This document shows positions 8,117 through 11,503 of a DNA stretch of 11,503 nucleotides, piece after piece. The position numbers and the translations under genes are program-made. Source of the stretch: an uncultured Methylococcaceae bacterium (GTDB taxonomy: Bacteria > Pseudomonadota > Gammaproteobacteria > Methylococcales > Methylomonadaceae); the NCBI GenBank assembly GCA_913009515.1, contig CAJVYO010000027.1, forward strand, positions 1 through 11,503, written 5' to 3'. Each line of letters opens with the position of its first letter. Positions within the stretch are counted from its first letter, which is position 1. Below the pieces are notes generated by a model that had not been told where the DNA came from, ran no database searches, and worked only from the letters and a program-made list of their open reading frames with translations.

Positions 8117-9172
8117 TTATTTAGAAAGTTCCGCAACTTTCTTCTCTAAGCTTTTTAAGCGTGACCAAACTTCACCCAAACGCTGAAAAATCGCAATATT
8201 TTTAGTATATTTTCTAAAAGGCTGAGCGGGACCATAAGCATAAATACCCGATTCTTTAATGCTACTATGCACCCCTGCACGATGTAATAACATGGTGTCA
8301 TCAGGTATATTTACATGATCAAGAATCCCAGTCTGCCCAGAAGCAACCACTCGTTTTCCAAAATGACTCGAACCCGCAATGCCTGTTTGTGCCACTAAAA
8401 TACAATCTTCCTCAATAACAACATTATGGGCGAGATGGCACTGTGCATCAATAATCGTGCCGTCATGTACTTTGGTCTCAGTATAAGTGGCTCTATCAAT
8501 CGTGGTCACTGAGCCAATCACCACTTTATTACCAATCACCACGCGTCCTGTTTGCGGAATACGATGATGATGAAAATGTTCATCTTGTGCAAATCCCTGA
8601 CCATCACTCCCAATCACACAGCCTGCTTTTAAAATGCATTCCGCGCCAATATGACAATCATACGAAATCACACAATTGGGATAGATAACGGTTTTTTCAC
8701 CAATGATAACGTCAAATTCAAGCACTGAATTTGCCATAATCACCACCGCAGCACCTAATTGCACATTAGCCCCGATCACCACGCCAGGCCCTATTACGGC
8801 ATCATCTGGCACAACAACTGATTCATGAATTACCGCAGAGGCATGAACCCGACCCCATTCTGAATCATACACATTACGATCGGTATATTTTTGACGTAAA
8901 TACGCCATCGCCATGCGTACATTCGGAGCAATCAATATCGCAACAGATTCTAACTTTATTTTATCCGCAATCGCTTGCGTAGTGACAATCGCTGCACACT
9001 GGCAGTCTGATAAGGCAGGCAAATATTTTTCATGTTCAACAAAGATTAAATCACCGTTACCAGCCATCTCAACAGGCACAATATTAGTCACTTGTTGAGC
9101 TATTCCCATATGATTGACTAATAAACCTTGGACTTTAAAATCTTGATAAATCTCTGAACTTAAAATATCCAC
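8117..9172 (-). CDS. lpxD: LpxD-like UDP-3-O-acylglucosamine N-acyltransferase
   Basis: A 351-residue left-handed beta-helix acyltransferase. LpxD adds the N-linked 3-hydroxyacyl chain to UDP-3-O-acylglucosamine in lipid A synthesis. The N-terminal uridine-binding domain is about 1-105 (AGNGDLIFVEHEKYLPAL), hexapeptide repeats run about 108-300, and the C-terminal helix carries RLKSLEKKVAEL as in E. coli LpxD (341 residues). The catalytic histidine is H249 in LAHNVVI, with H286 37 residues on, the same spacing as E. coli H239 and H276. Differences: the usual DGFGYA reads DGQGFA (190-195), DRGA reads DRAT, and a histidine-rich HFHHHR is at 199-204. The GTG start is supported by GAGGTGAT overlapping the adk stop codon. 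lpxD normally sits with bamA, fabZ and lpxA, so this may be a second copy or a related N-acyltransferase. Confidence 0.82.
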   Translation of the reverse strand: MDILSSEIYQDFKVQGLLVNHMGIAQQVTNIVPVEMAGNGDLIFVEHEKYLPALSDCQCAAIVTTQAIADKIKLESVAILIAPNVRMAMAYLRQKYTDRNVYDSEWGRVHASAVIHESVVVPDDAVIGPGVVIGANVQLGAAVVIMANSVLEFDVIIGEKTVIYPNCVISYDCHIGAECILKAGCVIGSDGQGFAQDEHFHHHRIPQTGRVVIGNKVVIGSVTTIDRATYTETKVHDGTIIDAQCHLAHNVVIEEDCILVAQTGIAGSSHFGKRVVASGQTGILDHVNIPDDTMLLHRAGVHSSIKESGIYAYGPAQPFRKYTKNIAIFQRLGEVWSRLKSLEKKVAELSK

Positions 9173-9184
9173 CTAAATCACCTC
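9173..9184 (-). promoter_or_regulatory. Strong ribosome-binding site deciding the GTG start of the LpxD-like gene
   Basis: On the minus strand GAGGTGAT (9184-9177) complements eight bases of the 16S 3' end. It overlaps the last base of the adk TAG stop codon and ends four bases before GTG at 9172. No ATG lies close by, so the GTG is the likely start, and translation is probably coupled to adk. Confidence 0.75.
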
Positions 9185-9831
9185 TATTTTTCCAATGCTT
9201 CCATCACTTTAGTCGTAATATCGACAACAGAACCTAAACCAACAATACTTGAAAAATCGACAACGCCTTCATCCGCCATATTTTCATAAAATTCAACTAA
9301 GGGTTTTGTTTGTTCATGATAAACCTCTAAGCGTTTTCTTACTGTTTCTTCTTTATCATCATCACGTTGAATTAATGGCTCGCCTGTATCATCATCAATC
9401 CCTTGTGTTTTAGGCGGATTAAATACCGAATGATAAGTACGTCCTGAATCTAAATGCACCCAACGTCCACTCATGCGTCTGACAATATCTTCATCTTCAA
9501 CTTGAATCTCAATAACATAATCGATTTCAACACCAAACTTAATTAAACCTTCTGCTTGGGCAATAGTACGTGGAAAACCATCTAATAAAAAACCATTCAC
9601 ACAATCTTCTTTAGCAATACGCTCTTCAATTAAACCTAAAATAATATCATCGGAAACTAAGCCCCCCGCATCCATCACTTTTTTCGCTGCAAGTCCCAAT
9701 TCCGTGCCTTCCTTTACGGCTGCACGCAACATATCACCTGTGGAAATTTGTGGAATATCATATTTTTTAGTGATAAAACGGGCTTGAGTCCCCTTACCAG
9801 AACCAGGACTTCCCAAGAGGATAATGCGCAT
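9184..9831 (-). CDS. adk: Adenylate kinase
   Basis: A 215-residue long-form adenylate kinase interconverting ATP plus AMP and two ADP. The P-loop GSPGSGKGTQ is at 7-16, the AMP-binding segment STGDMLRAAV at 30-39, and DGFPRT with R88 at 84-89. The LID domain covers about 122-159 and carries HLDSGRTYH in place of four zinc-binding cysteines, as in E. coli Adk (214 residues). Later arginines R156 and R167 are kept. I place the start at ATG 9831, which has GGAG (9840-9837) five bases upstream; an in-frame TTG at 9846 would add five residues but has no such site. A short hairpin adjoins this ribosome-binding site. The LpxD-like gene follows after 11 bases. Confidence 0.97.
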   Translation of the reverse strand: MRIILLGSPGSGKGTQARFITKKYDIPQISTGDMLRAAVKEGTELGLAAKKVMDAGGLVSDDIILGLIEERIAKEDCVNGFLLDGFPRTIAQAEGLIKFGVEIDYVIEIQVEDEDIVRRMSGRWVHLDSGRTYHSVFNPPKTQGIDDDTGEPLIQRDDDKEETVRKRLEVYHEQTKPLVEFYENMADEGVVDFSSIVGLGSVVDITTKVMEALEK

Positions 9832-9836
9832 ATAAA

Positions 9837-9852
9837 CTCCAAACAATGTTTG
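9837..9852 (-). promoter_or_regulatory. Small hairpin abutting the adk ribosome-binding site
   Basis: On the minus strand CAAAC-ATT-GTTTG (9852-9840) is a perfect five-base inverted repeat with a three-base loop, and its last base is the first base of the GGAG Shine-Dalgarno sequence (9840-9837). The stem is short and AT-rich, so any effect on translation would be mild; it may be chance. Confidence 0.3.
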
Positions 9853-9854
9853 CT

Positions 9855-9893
9855 ATAAAAAAGATAAAAAATAATGTGCTTATTTTAACACAC
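9855..9893 (-). terminator. Possible weak terminator between the DUF748 gene and adk
   Basis: Just after the DUF748 stop codon, minus-strand GTGTGTT (9893-9887) pairs with AGCACAT (9880-9874) across a six-base AAAATA loop, using two G-U pairs. A U-rich run follows, with TTTTTT twice between 9873 and 9855. The stem is short and low in GC, so termination may be partial. If it works, the adk promoter must lie within the remaining short gap or inside the DUF748 gene; I could not identify a clear -35/-10 pair there. Confidence 0.4.
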
Positions 9894-9895
9894 CG

Positions 9896-11503
9896 CTACT
9901 GAACTTTAAGGCTTAACTCCGTGATTAGCGTCTCAGTTGGGGAATCTAATAACACATCGCCATCTAAAATAAATAATCGACTTTGTTTAATATGCCCTTG
10001 CTCTAATAAATAACGTGCAATATTTTGTGCACGAGACACCGATAACATGGCTAATTTATTGGCATCTGGCTTAATCATCGCCGTCAACATATTATCTGCA
10101 ACCGTATAAAATTCACCCATATCAGGATACGTCAATTCAGGCGTGCCAAAAAAAGAACGTTTCGCCAACTCAGGAAAGGTACTGATAAATAAATCGGCTA
10201 ATAAACGCTGATGCTCTTTTTCAGATAATTGAATATATTCAGCTAATTCAATTTTTCCTTCCGCTTTTAATTCATTCGCTCGTAACTGCTTTAACTGAAA
10301 TAATAACGCATCTGCATTCATTTTTGGCCAATCTTGATTGGTGAACGCCCGTCCTTTAATTTCTAAACTTAAATTAGGCTTTTGCAATAGCGCCTCACTT
10401 AATTTATCTAGTTTAGCTATTTGCAGCACAGTTAAGTTTGCCTCACCCGCTAAAAAATCCACGATACTTAAATCATCTTCACCCTCGAATAACGCACCTA
10501 ACATTTTAAACGGCGAGGCGACCGCTTTAGTCACTAGATTTAAAAACGTATCCCATAGTAAAGGGGCGACACTAAATTCAGGATCATCTAAACTGCCTTG
10601 TAACGGCATATCAATTTTAATTTTGCCATCTTTATCTTTCAATAATGCAATCGCTAAACTTAAAGGCAAATCTACTGCATTAGGGCTTTCGACCGGTTCG
10701 CCTAACACTAACTGGTCAATCAAGACATTATTACTTGCACTCAATTTTCGCTGTTGTATTTGATACAGTAAATCAATCGACATTTTACCTTTTTCAATTT
10801 TATAACCGGCAAATTCAGCCATATAAGGCGATACTAACGGCAATGGCAAACTATTAAAATATAAACCAATATCCAAATCATCTAAATTAGGCTGCAATTC
10901 CCCTTTAATCTTTAAAGGCGATAAATCAAACGCTTTACCGACAATATCTATCTTCATCTTGGAACTTTTATGCGATGAAACCTTATTGACCTTGCCATCT
11001 AAATCATTCATTGCAACCACAAACGGTAGCACTAATGAATAATCTGAAAAATCAGCCTGCCCCGATGATAATTTAATTTCACCAATATTATAATTAATAG
11101 CTTTTGATTTCACGGGTTTTAACTTAGGCTTAATAGCCTGTTTAGCCGTTTTTTTAGCGGTGACTATCACATCACTGATATTGGTGGTTTTATCTTTTTT
11201 AATCGTAAAACGCGTATAAGGCGCATCTAAATGAATCTGTTTTATTTTTACGCTTAAAGGCTGTAAGTTAAAATCGATTTGTTTAAAACTAAAATTTTTC
11301 CATTTCAAAAAATCTTGATTCAAAATTTGATCACGCGTATGCAAACTATCAATATTAAAATCACCTTGATAACGCAACGCCAATGCCGCTTGTTGCTGCA
11401 CCGCCAACTTACCCTGTAAATTTAAATTACCTTTGATAATATCCAGCCGCACAAAAGGTTCTGCATAAGCTTGAAAATCCGCTAAAGCAATTTCATTAAT
11501 GAC
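9896..11503 (-). CDS. AsmA-like DUF748 envelope protein, C-terminal part, cut by right edge
   Basis: The reading frame is open to the right edge, giving 535 residues of a larger protein. GTG at 11452 is internal: the frame continues upstream with VINEIALADFQAYAEPFV. The family mark is the block encoded at about 10510-10672, with DLPLSLAIALLKDKDGKI, DMPLQGSLDDPEF and VASPFKMLGALF, typical of DUF748 proteins. These belong to the wider AsmA-like group, some members of which form long periplasmic bridges thought to move phospholipid between membranes. The function of DUF748 members is not settled. The C-terminal segment with SRAQNIARYLLEQGHIKQSR resembles the usual DUF748 ending. A lysine-rich linker (KTAKQAIKPKLKPVKSKA, encoded near 11095-11155) interrupts the beta-rich sequence. 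The N-terminal membrane anchor, if present, is outside the window. Confidence 0.8.
   Translation of the reverse strand, partial: VINEIALADFQAYAEPFVRLDIIKGNLNLQGKLAVQQQAALALRYQGDFNIDSLHTRDQILNQDFLKWKNFSFKQIDFNLQPLSVKIKQIHLDAPYTRFTIKKDKTTNISDVIVTAKKTAKQAIKPKLKPVKSKAINYNIGEIKLSSGQADFSDYSLVLPFVVAMNDLDGKVNKVSSHKSSKMKIDIVGKAFDLSPLKIKGELQPNLDDLDIGLYFNSLPLPLVSPYMAEFAGYKIEKGKMSIDLLYQIQQRKLSASNNVLIDQLVLGEPVESPNAVDLPLSLAIALLKDKDGKIKIDMPLQGSLDDPEFSVAPLLWDTFLNLVTKAVASPFKMLGALFEGEDDLSIVDFLAGEANLTVLQIAKLDKLSEALLQKPNLSLEIKGRAFTNQDWPKMNADALLFQLKQLRANELKAEGKIELAEYIQLSEKEHQRLLADLFISTFPELAKRSFFGTPELTYPDMGEFYTVADNMLTAMIKPDANKLAMLSVSRAQNIARYLLEQGHIKQSRLFILDGDVLLDSPTETLITELSLKVQ

Noticed and set aside
9832..9846. 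TTG at 9846 as the adk start
   Set aside because: Adds five residues not usual in the family; GGAG is correctly spaced for ATG 9831.
10338..10763. 141-residue open frame antisense to the DUF748 gene
   Set aside because: No family resemblance, and it lies entirely inside a well-supported gene on the other strand.
11450..11452. GTG at 11452 as the start of the DUF748 gene
   Set aside because: The frame stays open to the window edge with plausible protein sequence, and the family is normally much longer.

Overview
The window reads as ordinary chromosomal DNA from an AT-rich gammaproteobacterium. The signs are a full-length heat-shock sigma factor with the RpoH-box signature, a YcaR/Trm112-like zinc-ribbon protein, a FimV-type LysM protein, and the order leuC-leuD-leuB-asd-fimV, which is also found in Pseudomonas. 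Species cannot be fixed from sequence alone. No phage, transposon, tRNA, rRNA or CRISPR array is visible, and coding density is high.

Left part (1-1236): a small zinc-ribbon gene runs off the left edge on the minus strand. It diverges from rpoH on the plus strand across a 131-bp gap that should hold both promoters. rpoH converges with fimV, and a strong stem-loop in the 70-bp gap probably ends transcription from both sides.

Right part (1237-11503) is one long minus-strand train. In transcription order it holds a large AsmA/DUF748-like envelope protein (its start lies beyond the right edge), adk, an LpxD-like N-acyltransferase, leuC, leuD, leuB, asd and fimV. A possible weak terminator follows the DUF748 gene. 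From adk to fimV the gaps are 1 to 51 bp, several with Shine-Dalgarno sequences overlapping the preceding stop codon, so these seven genes are probably cotranscribed. LeuCD and LeuB carry out the isomerisation and oxidation steps of leucine synthesis. Asd makes aspartate semialdehyde for lysine, diaminopimelate, threonine and methionine. The LpxD-like protein, the DUF748 protein and FimV all concern the cell envelope.

I looked for an undescribed system and did not find a convincing one. The points most worth a second look are the LpxD-like gene inserted between adk and leuC with changed positions in otherwise conserved motifs, and a FimV that ends in acidic, internally repeated sequence where the usual conserved C-terminal TPR motif is expected. 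Three starts were set from ribosome-binding sites: asd at 4900, adk at 9831, and the GTG start of the LpxD-like gene at 9172.
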